Assembly: GCF_002573715.1 (NCBI RefSeq)
Contig: NZ_PDHM01000013.1
Span: 62,001-126,000, forward strand
Direction of reading: 5' to 3'
From: Paenibacillus sp. EZ-K15
GTDB lineage: Bacteria; Bacillota; Bacilli; Paenibacillales; Paenibacillaceae
DNA: 64,000 nucleotides
A program made the translations under genes and the position numbers. The notes under the pieces were generated by a model. That model had not been told where the DNA came from. It ran no database searches and was given only the letters and a program-made list of their open reading frames with translations. Positions 50,617 to 59,483 of this stretch are shown piece by piece; position 1 is the stretch's first letter; each line of letters starts with the position of its first letter.

Positions 50617-50895
50617 TTATTGCTGAACGATGGCGATAATTTCGTCTTCCAGCTCAAGTCGTACTTGTTCGCTGTAAGCGCGGATATTGTACTCGGAGTA
50701 CAGGTAGCGGAGAATGGCTTCGATGAGGTTAGCCTCAATCAAATATTGTGTTCTTCCGCTGACCCATACTTCAGCTGTATATCCGGTATCTTCGTCCCAG
50801 CTGAGCTCAAGCGATACATCTGTTGGTTTGACGCCTCTGCGTTCCGCCTGATGAAGGCAGACCGCATTGACGATTTCGTCCATGCTCAAAATCAT
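50617..50895 (-). CDS. YxcD-like small protein (DUF2653)
   Basis: A 92-residue acidic protein (MDEIVNAVCLHQAERRGVKP, YTAEVWVSGRTQYLIEANLI) resembling B. subtilis YxcD/DUF2653. It lies three bases after the upstream membrane-protein gene on the same strand and has no good ribosome binding site of its own, so it is probably translated by coupling. Family and function are uncharacterised. Confidence 0.75.
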   Translation of the reverse strand: MILSMDEIVNAVCLHQAERRGVKPTDVSLELSWDEDTGYTAEVWVSGRTQYLIEANLIEAILRYLYSEYNIRAYSEQVRLELEDEIIAIVQQ

Positions 50896-50898
50896 GGA

Positions 50899-51345
50899 TT
50901 AGTACCGATTGTTGTTATTGTTGTTGTCGCGAGGTTCGTTTTGTTTACGACGATTCTTCACGGAACGTACAACAGCCATAACGATCATAATCAAAGCCCA
51001 GATAGCGATCAGGTTAATGAGGAGTCCCATGATTTCGCCCATGAAGCCCATGCCGGCAAACATGCTGCCGAAGAGCAAACCAGCCAGACCACCGATCATA
51101 AGTCCTTTCATCAAGCTGCCGCCGCTGAAGAATCCGCGTTTTCCTGTGCTGCCAGCCGCCCCTGTCGTATTGGAACGGTTGTTCGATTGTTGAACATTAT
51201 TGTTATTATTCTTTTTCGGAGTGCTGTTGTATGTCTTGTTCCCGGATTTGAAACCTCCGCCACCTCTTCGGGCATCTGCGGAATCAGGTGTCAGTGCTAC
51301 AAAGAACAGTGTAATCGCTACAAGAATAGTCAATACTTTTTTCAT
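50899..51345 (-). CDS. Secreted/membrane protein with Asn-rich linkers
   Basis: A 148-residue protein with a signal peptide (KKVLTILVAITLFFVALTP, cleavage near ADARR), an RRGGGGFKSG segment, an Asn-rich stretch (about 45-62), a glycine-rich hydrophobic region with GLMIGGLAGLLFGSMFAGMG, a second membrane segment (about 105-128) and an Asn-rich tail. This resembles the N-terminal part of Tim44-like or DUF1517-type bacterial proteins but has no Tim44 domain. It is co-transcribed with the YxcD-like gene. Confidence 0.7.
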   Translation of the reverse strand: MKKVLTILVAITLFFVALTPDSADARRGGGGFKSGNKTYNSTPKKNNNNNVQQSNNRSNTTGAAGSTGKRGFFSGGSLMKGLMIGGLAGLLFGSMFAGMGFMGEIMGLLINLIAIWALIMIVMAVVRSVKNRRKQNEPRDNNNNNNRY

Positions 51346-51401
51346 CGTGTTCTGTCGAACCTCCCAGTAAATTTAGAGTAATAAAGAGTAATACGGACGA
51401 G

Positions 51402-51980
51402 TCACGATAAGGTTTCAAAATTTGTACGACCATGTTTTGAGGCTGTTGTGTGCTGCTGCTGTCTCAGTAATTCCAGTACCCAATCACACCATTTCAGCTC
51501 GGTTTCAGCCATCATCAACCCTTTGGTAGCGAGTACATAATTGCTGAAAGCCTTGCTTCCAATCTCGCGGGTATCCTCCGGAATTCCCTCTAAAATCTGC
51601 TCATAATAACGTTTTTTCTCCAAATACCCAATTCTGCGGTCCTCGAAAATATCGACGGCGATGCCGATCTCCGTCAGCCACAGGCAAAAGGTCCGAAGAG
51701 AAAGCTCATCCTTGGTGACTGCAGGCGCGATAGGTTGGTACATCCATTCACGCAGCTTCTGCATGCCTTTTTCTGTAATCGCATAGATTTTCTTGTCCGG
51801 TTTATCACTTTGCTGGACCCAGTGCGAGGACAATAGCTGCTTCTCCTCCATGCTGGACAGCAAGGGATAGATTTGACTGTGTTTGGCTTGCCAAAAGGGC
51901 TGTATTCGAAGCATCAAATCATATCCTGATGATTCTTTTCTTGCTAGTAATCCTAACAAGCCGTATGACAACGTATTCAT
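51402..51980 (-). CDS. PadR-family transcriptional regulator
   Basis: ATG at 51980 with GGGAG eight bases upstream is chosen; the ATG six bases before it is too close. The 192-residue protein has the PadR winged helix (SYGLLGLLARKESSGYDLM, HSQIYPLLSSMEEKQLL, KIYAITEKGMQKLREWM) and a C-terminal dimerisation region of the PadR group II type. It likely senses a phenolic or drug-like ligand. No clear target gene is next to it. Confidence 0.9.
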   Translation of the reverse strand: MNTLSYGLLGLLARKESSGYDLMLRIQPFWQAKHSQIYPLLSSMEEKQLLSSHWVQQSDKPDKKIYAITEKGMQKLREWMYQPIAPAVTKDELSLRTFCLWLTEIGIAVDIFEDRRIGYLEKKRYYEQILEGIPEDTREIGSKAFSNYVLATKGLMMAETELKWCDWVLELLRQQQHTTASKHGRTNFETLS

Positions 51981-52184
51981 GGACATAACTCCCTTTGAAA
52001 CGCATATCGTGGACACTAAAGCGTGGATGGTCATTCGCCTATCGGTCCGGTTGTTAAAAAGTGTACACTGAAACTGTATGGTTTGACAACCGGGGGAGGG
52101 GGCTTTCTCTCTGCTTTTGGCAAAATTGTGACTAAAAAAGCACAAACGCATAAGCGTTTGTGCTTCCATTTGACTTTGATTGAT

Positions 52185-52754
52185 TTATTCGTTCTCGTAA
52201 CCTTCTACGACCAGATCCAGCGCGCCGGTGTTAGGGTCGATAACCATACCATGAACGGGTACGTTTGGAGGAAGAAGAGGGTGGTTTTTGATCAGGCTCA
52301 CCGTATTTTTTACGCCGTCCGTAATGTTATCGAAACCGCGAAGCCATCTGGATAACCGGATGCCGGAGTTTTCGAGCGTGGATAACACTTCATCGGATAT
52401 GCCGCGGTCTCTCATATGCTGGATCATCTCATCGGCGTTCAAGGAAGCCATGCCGCATTCGTAGTGACCCACTACGATGACTTCTTCGGCGTGCAGCTCG
52501 TACAGTGCAACCATGACACTTCGCATAACACTTCCGAAGGGCTGTGAAATGATCGCGCCGGCGTTTTTAATGATTTTGACATCGCCATTCTTGAAATTCA
52601 TCGCTTTAGGGAGCAGTTCAACCAATCGTGTATCCATACAAGTGATAATGACGAGTTTCTTCTCAGGAAAACGCCCTGTCAGGTAGGATTCGTACTCTTT
52701 ATTCTCTACAAAGCTGCGATTGTGTTCCAGAATGCTGTTAAGGTGTTTTTCCAT
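52185..52754 (-). CDS. Beta-class carbonic anhydrase
   Basis: A 189-residue enzyme with the zinc ligands Cys-Asp-Arg in ITCMDTRLVELLPKAM and His-x2-Cys in VVGHYECGMASL. The small beta-CA group of Gram-positive bacteria has this length. It interconverts CO2 and bicarbonate. It is followed on the same strand by the PadR gene 204 bases away and preceded by the YqkB-like gene, with no strong sign of an operon. Ribosome binding site AGGAGAG precedes the start. Confidence 0.92.
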   Translation of the reverse strand: MEKHLNSILEHNRSFVENKEYESYLTGRFPEKKLVIITCMDTRLVELLPKAMNFKNGDVKIIKNAGAIISQPFGSVMRSVMVALYELHAEEVIVVGHYECGMASLNADEMIQHMRDRGISDEVLSTLENSGIRLSRWLRGFDNITDGVKNTVSLIKNHPLLPPNVPVHGMVIDPNTGALDLVVEGYENE

Positions 52755-52794
52755 CGATTTTCTCTCCTTTGTATCTATTGTTTATTTGTTGTTC

Positions 52795-53124
52795 TTATGC
52801 TCTGGCATCTAATACTTGAATGTTGGTACCGTAGTTCTGTCCGCTGCTGTCCAGGCGAAAGGAGTAGGTGGCTGGATCGGCACCCAGCCTCATCTTCTCT
52901 TCGAAAAAAACGGCCTGCTTGCGGTTCACGATAAACGGCACCGGGCTGCCTGTTTCGACAGCGATATCTTCCATCGTCGGCTCATCTACAATACGCAGGC
53001 CTGGGACGCCGTTAACGGCACATCCGCATCCCTCCGTGTCATAGATCAGCCTGATTGCGCCCGGCTTGTCCCCAAGTTTGTCCTTCAGCTTCAGCTCTGC
53101 TTGCGGGGTGAGTTGAATATTCAC
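52795..53124 (-). CDS. HesB/YqkB-like iron-sulfur biogenesis-fold protein
   Basis: GTG start at 53124 follows AAAGGAGTGTCAGG; 48 upstream codons of open frame are spurious. The 109-residue protein has a HesB/A-type fold with the pair in DTEGCGCAVNGVP, as in B. subtilis YqkB, but lacks the C-terminal C-G-C motif of true IscA proteins. YqkB-like proteins are assigned to Fe-S biosynthesis by fold only. It is divergent from the M32 carboxypeptidase gene. Confidence 0.82.
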   Translation of the reverse strand: MNIQLTPQAELKLKDKLGDKPGAIRLIYDTEGCGCAVNGVPGLRIVDEPTMEDIAVETGSPVPFIVNRKQAVFFEEKMRLGADPATYSFRLDSSGQNYGTNIQVLDARA

Positions 53125-53253
53125 GGCATCCTGACACTCCTTTATATGTATATTGTTATTTATTCTTTCTGGAAGTTGATTATATACCTTGTAAAAAGTA
53201 TCATCAATAGAGTATAGAAAAATCCTATTATTAAAAAAAGAAGGTGTGCCGGA

Positions 53254-54771
53254 ATGGCAGTACAACATTTACCACAATGGGAACAATTTGATCGATTGGT
53301 TCGCAAAATCATGAGTTATTACGAAGCTATTGGCCTACTTCACTGGGATTTACGGACGGGTGCTCCACGCAAGGGAACCGAAATCCGTTCGGAAACGATC
53401 GGGGTTCTATCCACAGAGGCATTTAAGCTGCAAATATCGGAAGAGATGGGACAGCTGTTATCATTTTTTGCAGAGCCGAAACAGGCAGAACAGCTGGATG
53501 ATCGCAAACGCCGCATGATTGCGGAAGCCCGCAAGGTGTACGATCAGAGCAAATCCATCCCGCCTGAACGCTTCCAGGAGTATTCCATTCTCGCCGCCCA
53601 ATCGGAAACGAAGTGGGAGGAAGCGAAGAAGAACAGCGATTTTGAAGGCTTCGAACCTTACTTAACGAAGATTGTTGCGTTCAAGCAAGAGTTTATTGAA
53701 TATTGGGGCGTGAAAAACACCAGATACGACACACTCCTTGACATGTACGAGCCGGATTTAACGGTGGAAAAGGTGGATGCCATCTTCGATCGCCTGAAAG
53801 CACGTCTGGTACCGCTAGTTCACGCGATTCAGGAATCGCCCTTCAAGCCGAAAACGGACTTCTTGAAACAGCTGTTCCCGAAAGAACAGCAGGAGAAATT
53901 TAGCTTGTTCTTGCTGGAGCAAATGGGCTACGACTTTGAAGCGGGACGTTTGGACGAGAGCGTGCACCCGTTTGCGACGGGCCTGAACCCGGGTGACGTA
54001 CGCATCACGACCATGTATCTACCGGATGATGTGCTAAGTGCGGTATTCAGCTCTTTGCATGAGGGAGGGCATGCCCTTTACGAGCAAAATATCGATAAGG
54101 AGCTTGCAGGTACGCCGCTCTCCGGTGGTACCTCGATGGGCATTCATGAATCTCAATCCCGTCTGTGGGAAAATATGATTGGCCGCAGCCGTCCGTTCTG
54201 GCGCCGTTATTTCGCGGATCTGCAGCAGCATTTCCCTGAACAATTGCAGGACGTGGACATCGAGGATTTCTATTTGGCCGCGAACAAGGTAGAGAACTCT
54301 CTGATTCGAATTGAGGCGGATGAGCTTACTTATAACCTGCACATCATCATTCGTTATGAGATTGAGAAAATGCTCTTTAACGAAGGGTTGGCGGTGAAGG
54401 ATCTTCCGGAGACCTGGAACGCGAAGTATAAGGAATACCTCGGCATTATGCCGCCGAACGACGGAATGGGCGTTCTGCAGGATGTTCACTGGTCCGGCGG
54501 CGATTTCGGATATTTTGCTTCGTATTCCCTTGGCAACATGTATGCGGCTCAGATGCTTCATACGATGCGCAAAGAACTGCCGAGCCTCGATCAGCTCATC
54601 GAAGAGGGGAACCTGGCTCCGATCAAGGAATGGCTGACAGACAAGGTTTACAAGTACGGAAAGAGCGAGAAGCCGTCCGAGATTATCGTACGCGTCACCG
54701 GAGAAGAACTGAATCCGGACTATCTGGCCGATTATCTCGAAGAGAAGTATAAAGAGATTTACAAACTTTAA
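53254..54771 (+). CDS. M32-family metallocarboxypeptidase (Taq type)
   Basis: A 505-residue soluble enzyme. The zinc-binding motif is LHEGGHALYE (HEXXH) with the family motifs HPFATGLNPGDVRIT, GIHESQSRLWENMI, RIEADELTYNLHIIIRYEIE and GVLQDVHWSGGDFGYF. All catalytic residues of M32 are in place and the length is standard. It removes C-terminal residues from peptides in the cytoplasm. A strong terminator follows, so it is a single gene. Confidence 0.95.
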   Translation: MAVQHLPQWEQFDRLVRKIMSYYEAIGLLHWDLRTGAPRKGTEIRSETIGVLSTEAFKLQISEEMGQLLSFFAEPKQAEQLDDRKRRMIAEARKVYDQSKSIPPERFQEYSILAAQSETKWEEAKKNSDFEGFEPYLTKIVAFKQEFIEYWGVKNTRYDTLLDMYEPDLTVEKVDAIFDRLKARLVPLVHAIQESPFKPKTDFLKQLFPKEQQEKFSLFLLEQMGYDFEAGRLDESVHPFATGLNPGDVRITTMYLPDDVLSAVFSSLHEGGHALYEQNIDKELAGTPLSGGTSMGIHESQSRLWENMIGRSRPFWRRYFADLQQHFPEQLQDVDIEDFYLAANKVENSLIRIEADELTYNLHIIIRYEIEKMLFNEGLAVKDLPETWNAKYKEYLGIMPPNDGMGVLQDVHWSGGDFGYFASYSLGNMYAAQMLHTMRKELPSLDQLIEEGNLAPIKEWLTDKVYKYGKSEKPSEIIVRVTGEELNPDYLADYLEEKYKEIYKL

Positions 54772-54796
54772 CTATCACTATAAACGATAAACGACA

Positions 54797-54824
54797 AACG
54801 CAGCCCAAGTGGCTGCGTTTTTTT
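54797..54824 (+). terminator. Intrinsic terminator after the carboxypeptidase gene
   Basis: AACGCAGCC-CAAGT-GGCTGCGTT with TTTTT. Confidence 0.92.
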
Positions 54825-54950
54825 GTAGGTAGGACTGTCCATAATGCCACTCAACATCCGCCAGCATACTCTATCAGGCGTTTAACCTTTGGGCAGGCGC
54901 TTGCATATGCTGAAAAGAAACATTGGGTTAATGGGGAATGGAGGGTTACG

Positions 54951-55955
54951 ATGAAGCGTCAAAAATGGTGGGGGCTGGCGTTAACCATGCTGCTTGTTTG
55001 CGGAGTGGCGCTTGCCGGGTGCGGTGGCGGCGGATCGGCTACGAAGGTCAAGATTGGCGAAGTGACGCGCTCGATCTTCTATGCGCCGCAGTATGTCGCA
55101 TTGGAAAAGGGATTTTTTAAGGAAGAGGGGCTTGATGTCGAGCTGCAGACGACCCCTGGCGGAGACAAAACGATGACGGCCCTGCTGTCGGGAGCCATCG
55201 ATGTGGCACTTGTCGGCTCGGAAACTTCGATTTATGTGTATCAACAGGGTTCTGAAGATCCGGTCATTAACTTCGGACAGGTGACGCAGACGGACGGGAC
55301 ATTTCTGATGGCAAGAGACGGATCGGGTGCTTTTGACTGGAACAACCTGAAGGGTAAAGTATTCCTCGGTCAGCGTAAAGGCGGAATGCCGCAGATGGCA
55401 GGCGAGTTTACCTTGAATAAAAAAGGAATCGATCCGCACGCAGACCTGGAGCTGATTCAAAATATCGATTTTGCGAATATCGCCTCTGCCTATGCTTCCG
55501 GTACAGGTGAATTTGTTCAGCTCTTTGAGCCGCAGGCCTCCATATTTGAAACAGAAGGCCGGGGCAAGGTGGTCGCGTCCTTTGGCGTAGAAAGCGGACG
55601 TTTGCCATATACCGTATTCATGACAAGGCAGAGCTATATCGACAAAAACGATGCAACGGTGCAGAAGTTTACGAATGCCCTTTACAAGGCACAGCAATGG
55701 GTGGATGCAAGCAGTCCGGAAGATATCGCGGATGCGATCATGCCTTATTTTAAAGATAGCGACCGCGACATCGTGGTGTCCTCCGTTAAACGCTACAAGG
55801 AGCAAGGCAGCTATGCGACCGATCCGATCGTGGACGACGCAGAATGGAACAATCTGCTGGACGTGATGGAGCAAGCCGGGGAACTGAAAGAACGGGTTGC
55901 GCCTGACACAATCGTTAACAACAGCTTTGCCGAGAAAGCGAAACAAGCTAAATAA
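54951..55955 (+). CDS. ABC transporter substrate-binding lipoprotein, SsuA/ThiY (NMT1) type
   Basis: A 334-residue precursor with a lipoprotein signal (lipobox LAGC), then KIGEVTRSIFYAPQYVALEK with GFFKEEGLDVEL, the typical start of NMT1/SsuA-like binding proteins. Members bind sulfonates, nitrate, taurine or thiamine precursors. The three-gene order (binding protein, ATPase, permease) matches the family. No TPP riboswitch, and no sulfonate or thiamine enzyme gene, is seen nearby, so the substrate is not assigned. Confidence 0.92.
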   Translation: MKRQKWWGLALTMLLVCGVALAGCGGGGSATKVKIGEVTRSIFYAPQYVALEKGFFKEEGLDVELQTTPGGDKTMTALLSGAIDVALVGSETSIYVYQQGSEDPVINFGQVTQTDGTFLMARDGSGAFDWNNLKGKVFLGQRKGGMPQMAGEFTLNKKGIDPHADLELIQNIDFANIASAYASGTGEFVQLFEPQASIFETEGRGKVVASFGVESGRLPYTVFMTRQSYIDKNDATVQKFTNALYKAQQWVDASSPEDIADAIMPYFKDSDRDIVVSSVKRYKEQGSYATDPIVDDAEWNNLLDVMEQAGELKERVAPDTIVNNSFAEKAKQAK

Positions 55956-55996
55956 TGAAGTACTCCTAATCCATAGAACGAAAGGAGAGAGCACCA

Positions 55997-56779
55997 ATGG
56001 TACCGGTAGTTGAATTGAACGATATCGCTCATGCATATGTCACGGATCGGGAAGCCTCTCTGGCTGTGGAAGGAATTCAATTGAAGGTGGAACCGGGGGA
56101 GTTCATCAGCCTGGTTGGGCCTAGCGGCTGCGGCAAGACCACCATCTTGTCTGTCATTGCCGGTTTGCTGCAGCCATCCAAAGGAGCCGCCTACGTGAAC
56201 GGCAAACCGGTAAACGGACCGTCGCCGGCGGTCGGGTACATGCTGCAGCAGGACTATTTATTTCCTTGGCGCACCATTATGGATAACGCCTTGATCGGCT
56301 TGGAACTGACGGAGAGATTGAATCCGGAAAGTCGAGGTATCGTACAGAGTTTGCTCAAGGAGATGGGCCTTGGGGAGAGCGGCAATCTCTATCCGGCCCA
56401 GCTGTCAGGCGGAATGAGACAACGGGTTGCACTCGTAAGGACCTTGGCGACAGACCCGGGCCTGCTGCTGCTGGATGAACCTTTCTCCGCACTGGATTAT
56501 CAGACGAAGCTGCAGCTTGAGGATCTGATCGTGGAGACCTTGAAGGAGCGGGGGAAAACCGCCATTCTGGTCACCCATGATTTGTCTGAAGCGATTGCGA
56601 TGAGTGATCGTGTTATTCTCCTGAACCGCAACCCGGGGAGGGTACACCGCATGTTCAATATTCCCGAGAACATACGCCGGGTGCAGCCTTTTTATGCTCG
56701 TAAGGAGCCCGGGTTCAACGAATTGTTTCATGAGATCTGGGGCGAAATGCAAACGATCGGGAAGGAGTGCAGCTTATGA
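55997..56779 (+). CDS. ABC transporter ATPase, SsuB/TauB type
   Basis: A 260-residue ATPase with Walker A GPSGCGKTT, the Q-loop in MLQQDYLFPW, the signature LSGGMRQRVALVRTLA, Walker B LLLLDEPFSALD and the switch His in LVTHDLSEAI. Similar to SsuB, TauB and ThiZ. It is 41 bases after the binding protein, and its stop overlaps the permease start by four bases. Confidence 0.95.
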   Translation: MVPVVELNDIAHAYVTDREASLAVEGIQLKVEPGEFISLVGPSGCGKTTILSVIAGLLQPSKGAAYVNGKPVNGPSPAVGYMLQQDYLFPWRTIMDNALIGLELTERLNPESRGIVQSLLKEMGLGESGNLYPAQLSGGMRQRVALVRTLATDPGLLLLDEPFSALDYQTKLQLEDLIVETLKERGKTAILVTHDLSEAIAMSDRVILLNRNPGRVHRMFNIPENIRRVQPFYARKEPGFNELFHEIWGEMQTIGKECSL

Positions 56780-57606
56780 CAACAAGGGATGAGCCTTCCG
56801 CTTCTTCTTCGAAGGGCTGGCTCCAGGATATTTATGTTCAGCATATGAAGCGAAAGAAAAGCATGCGCACACGCGTGCTGACCGTCCAGCTTAGCTTGCT
56901 GCTGCTATTCTTTATCTGGTGGGAAGCGGCAGGCAGATTCAAATGGATAGACGTGCTGCTCTTCAGCTATCCGACCAAAATTTTTGCCAACATATGGGGG
57001 AATATGATCAGCGGCGAGTTATGGGGGCACTTGGGGATCACGGTAGGAGAGACGGTTGTCGGATTCCTGCTCGGCACGCTGGTAGGCACGCTGCTGGCCG
57101 TATTCATCTGGTGGTCACCGTTTCTTAACAAGGTACTGGATCCCTACATGGTTGTGTTCAACAGTATGCCGAAAGTGGCGCTGGGTCCCATATTTATCGT
57201 GATGTTTGGCGCGGGTTTTACCGCAATTGTTGTCACTACGTTATCCATCACGGTCATCGTGACCACGCTTGTTGTTTACAACAGTTTTCATGAGGTGGAT
57301 TCCAATCTGATCAAGGTCGTCCGGACCTTTGGCGGAACCAAGCGCCAGGTGTTTCAGCGAGTTATTTTGCCGGCTTCCTATCCGACGATCGTATCAACGC
57401 TCAAGGTCAACGTGGGCATGGCATGGGTCGGCGTCATCGTCGGCGAATTTCTGGTCGCCAAATCGGGTCTCGGTTACTTGATTATGTACGGCTTTCAGGT
57501 ATTCAATTTCACGCTTGTGCTGTCGAGTCTGCTCATTATCGCCGTTGTGGCTACAGCTATGTATCAAATGGTGGTATATATAGAAAGGATTCTGATGCGA
57601 GGCTAA
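56776..57606 (+). CDS. ABC transporter permease, SsuC/TauC type
   Basis: ATG 56776 (AAGGAGTGCAGCTT upstream) overlaps the ATPase stop. The 276-residue protein has about six membrane segments and the cytoplasmic loop VDSNLIKVVRTFGGTKRQVF followed by VILPASYPTIVSTLKVN, as in SsuC-like permeases. It completes the operon. Its last codons overlap, in another frame, a fragment of a histidine phosphatase gene. Confidence 0.93.
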   Translation: MTTRDEPSASSSKGWLQDIYVQHMKRKKSMRTRVLTVQLSLLLLFFIWWEAAGRFKWIDVLLFSYPTKIFANIWGNMISGELWGHLGITVGETVVGFLLGTLVGTLLAVFIWWSPFLNKVLDPYMVVFNSMPKVALGPIFIVMFGAGFTAIVVTTLSITVIVTTLVVYNSFHEVDSNLIKVVRTFGGTKRQVFQRVILPASYPTIVSTLKVNVGMAWVGVIVGEFLVAKSGLGYLIMYGFQVFNFTLVLSSLLIIAVVATAMYQMVVYIERILMRG

Positions 57607-57681
57607 CTGAACTGGGTATTCAACAAGCTGAGAATCTTGCAGAATTTCTCATAGGTAAAAATAGTGATTTTAATAGAGTAG
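57592..57681 (+). pseudogene. Histidine-phosphatase fragment at the 3' end of the permease gene
   Basis: SDARLTELGIQQAENLAEFL followed by IGKNSDFNRVE, in a frame different from the permease, matches the segment after the RHG motif of phosphoglycerate-mutase-like histidine phosphatases. No start or catalytic RHG is present and a terminator follows. It looks like a residue of a lost gene beside the joined permease end. Confidence 0.55.
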
Positions 57682-57716
57682 AGAACCCTTCCGACCAGCG
57701 GAAGGGTTCTTTGTTT
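57682..57716 (+). terminator. Terminator after the ABC operon
   Basis: GAACCCTTCC-GACCAGC-GGAAGGGTTC with T residues. Confidence 0.88.
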
Positions 57717-57776
57717 TAATGGGGAATTATGGTAGTGTTGTTGAGTTGAGAGCGATACAGAAGGAGGCGCTTATAG

Positions 57777-57935
57777 TTGGAAGAGGTGTTGGCAACGTTG
57801 CCGGAAAAAGGGAAGAAGAGAGAAGACGATATTACGCGATTGAGTCATGTGGAAGCACTCCTTTATCTTGCCCACCATGAGAAAGGGAAATGCAAAAAAG
57901 CGGCGTTAATGGTCTTGGTTGGGGATACTGTTTAA
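57777..57935 (+). CDS. Possible 52-residue protein
   Basis: TTG start with AAGGAGGCGCTTATAG in front. The product is charged (LEEVLATLPEKGKKREDDI, then LYLAHHEKGKCKKAALMVLV). No family is recognised. The ribosome binding site is good, but the length is short, so it may be chance or a gene remnant. Confidence 0.35.
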   Translation: MEEVLATLPEKGKKREDDITRLSHVEALLYLAHHEKGKCKKAALMVLVGDTV

Positions 57936-57966
57936 GAGTTATTGTGTACTATTGGAAAGTTTGAGG

Positions 57967-57996
57967 TTGACATAATCTGCACTATTTTGCTAGTAT
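57967..57996 (+). promoter_or_regulatory. Sigma-A promoter of the PyrR-controlled transporter gene
   Basis: TTGACA (57967-57972), 18-base spacer, TAGTAT (57991-57996). Confidence 0.75.
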
Positions 57997-58015
57997 GTAT
58001 CACGAAATAAATTTT

Positions 58016-58127
58016 CCTTTAATACAGTCCAGAGAGGCTGAAAAGGGCTACGTGATATTTTTAGGCTGATAATATCTATGTCTTCGCATGCCCTTTTGCC
58101 CTCTGTGCAAGAAGGGCTTTTTATTTT
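58016..58127 (+). promoter_or_regulatory. PyrR-dependent transcription attenuator
   Basis: Anti-antiterminator: CCTTT (58016-58020) pairs with AAAGG, enclosing AGTCCAGAGAGGCT (58026-58039), the PyrR-binding consensus of Bacillus pyr leaders. Antiterminator: AAAAGGGC (58041-58048) pairs perfectly with GCCCTTTT (58090-58097). Terminator: GCCCTTTTGC / GCAAGAAGGGC at 58090-58118 followed by TTTTTATTTT. All three mutually exclusive parts of a pyr attenuator are present. Confidence 0.9.
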
Positions 58128-58254
58128 GCTTAAGTACCTCTTTTAAAGGGAGTCCTGTGAGGCTTCAAAAGAGAATGGAAAAGTCTTGTGTAATCCATTC
58201 CCTCAAACACGCTAAAAGAGAGTTTTATCATCAAGAATTTGGAGGAACGCTAGA

Positions 58255-59469
58255 ATGGATTATCGTAAGAAGACAGTAGTAGCTTCAGTAGCTGGTTTAA
58301 CGTTGGAAGGAATGGACATTATGTTTGTTTCCTTTGCGATGACAATGATTATTTCAGAATTTAACATTGATTTCGCAACGGGTGGACTGATTTCTTCCAT
58401 AACGAATATCGGCATGCTGCTAGGCGGTATTATTTTTGGGATTTTAGCTGATAAGTTTGGGCGGGTAAAGGTGTTTACGAATACCGTCTTGTTGTTTGCA
58501 ATTGGAACGGCTTTAACGGGATTAGCAGCGAATATTGAACAAGTATATATTTTCAGATTTATCGCAGGTCTTGGCGCAGGAGGCGAATATGGAATTGGTA
58601 TGGCTCTCGTTGCCGAGGCTTGGCCGAAAAACAAACAAGGACGAGCTTCTTCATATGTGAGTGTAGGTGCACAGTACGGCGTTATTTTAGCAGCGTTGCT
58701 AAGTGCTGTCATTCTTCCGTTCTTGGGATGGAGAGCTTTATTCTTTGTTGGAGTGGTACCTGTCATTTTCGCCGTTATTGTGCGAAAGAACCTGGAGGAA
58801 TCTCCAGAGTGGCTGGCTGCCCAAAAAAATAAAGAAACCAACAAACAACATGAAAAAGGCAAGCTGGCTCAACTATTTGAAACGTCTAGAACATCGCTGA
58901 CAACAATTTCATTGATTATTATGGCAACGGTGCAAATTGCCGGTTACAATGGTTTGATGATATGGCTGCCATCCATGCTGCAGAAATCTCAAGGTTTATC
59001 CGTTTCAAGTTCTGCTCTTTGGACCATTAGTACAGCGGTTGGCATGATTGTTGGGATGCTAGTATTCGGCTTGTTTATGGACCGTTTTGGTGCAAAGCGT
59101 GCTTTTGGCATCTTCTTGCTTGCCTCTGCATGTGCTGTGTTTTTATACTCCTATGCGGCTGGAAGTGTTGCCATTTTAATCGGAGGCGCGATTGTCGGCT
59201 TCTTCTCGAATGGCATGTTTGCCGGGTATGGAGCTTTAATTAGCAGCTTCTATCCTGTGCAAATTCGAAGTACGGCGACAAATACGATTTTTAACTTCGG
59301 TAGGGCCATTGGAGGGTTTTCGCCAATCTTTGTCGGCTATATTCTTCAAAGTTATGATATGACGGTCGTCATGATCTACTTAGCCGCCTTATACTGCATT
59401 TCCCTTATCGTCATGTTGACTCTAAAAAAAGGACCAAGCGAGGTTTTGCAACCCGTTGAAGTTAAATAA
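58255..59469 (+). CDS. MFS transporter under PyrR control, probable pyrimidine-related importer
   Basis: A 404-residue protein with about 12 membrane segments, of the aromatic-acid/sugar-acid:H+ symporter kind (LTLEGMDIMFVSFAMTMII at the start, motif-A loop GILADKFGRVKVF, GLGAGGEYGIGMALVAEAWP, LFGLFMDRFGAKRAF-like second loop). Ribosome binding site TTGGAGGAACG. Upstream is a complete PyrR attenuator, so expression should rise when UMP is low. A pyrimidine precursor such as orotate, an aromatic acid that fits this transporter group, is a reasonable substrate guess. A terminator follows. Confidence 0.85.
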   Translation: MDYRKKTVVASVAGLTLEGMDIMFVSFAMTMIISEFNIDFATGGLISSITNIGMLLGGIIFGILADKFGRVKVFTNTVLLFAIGTALTGLAANIEQVYIFRFIAGLGAGGEYGIGMALVAEAWPKNKQGRASSYVSVGAQYGVILAALLSAVILPFLGWRALFFVGVVPVIFAVIVRKNLEESPEWLAAQKNKETNKQHEKGKLAQLFETSRTSLTTISLIIMATVQIAGYNGLMIWLPSMLQKSQGLSVSSSALWTISTAVGMIVGMLVFGLFMDRFGAKRAFGIFLLASACAVFLYSYAAGSVAILIGGAIVGFFSNGMFAGYGALISSFYPVQIRSTATNTIFNFGRAIGGFSPIFVGYILQSYDMTVVMIYLAALYCISLIVMLTLKKGPSEVLQPVEVK

Positions 59470-59483
59470 AATATAAGCATGAT

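Noticed and set aside
54840..54950. A possible TPP riboswitch before the NMT1-like binding protein
   Set aside because: The CTGAGA and other conserved TPP motifs are absent.
54981..56036. A 351-codon frame antisense to the ABC binding-protein gene
   Set aside because: Shadow of the real gene; no start signal or family motif.
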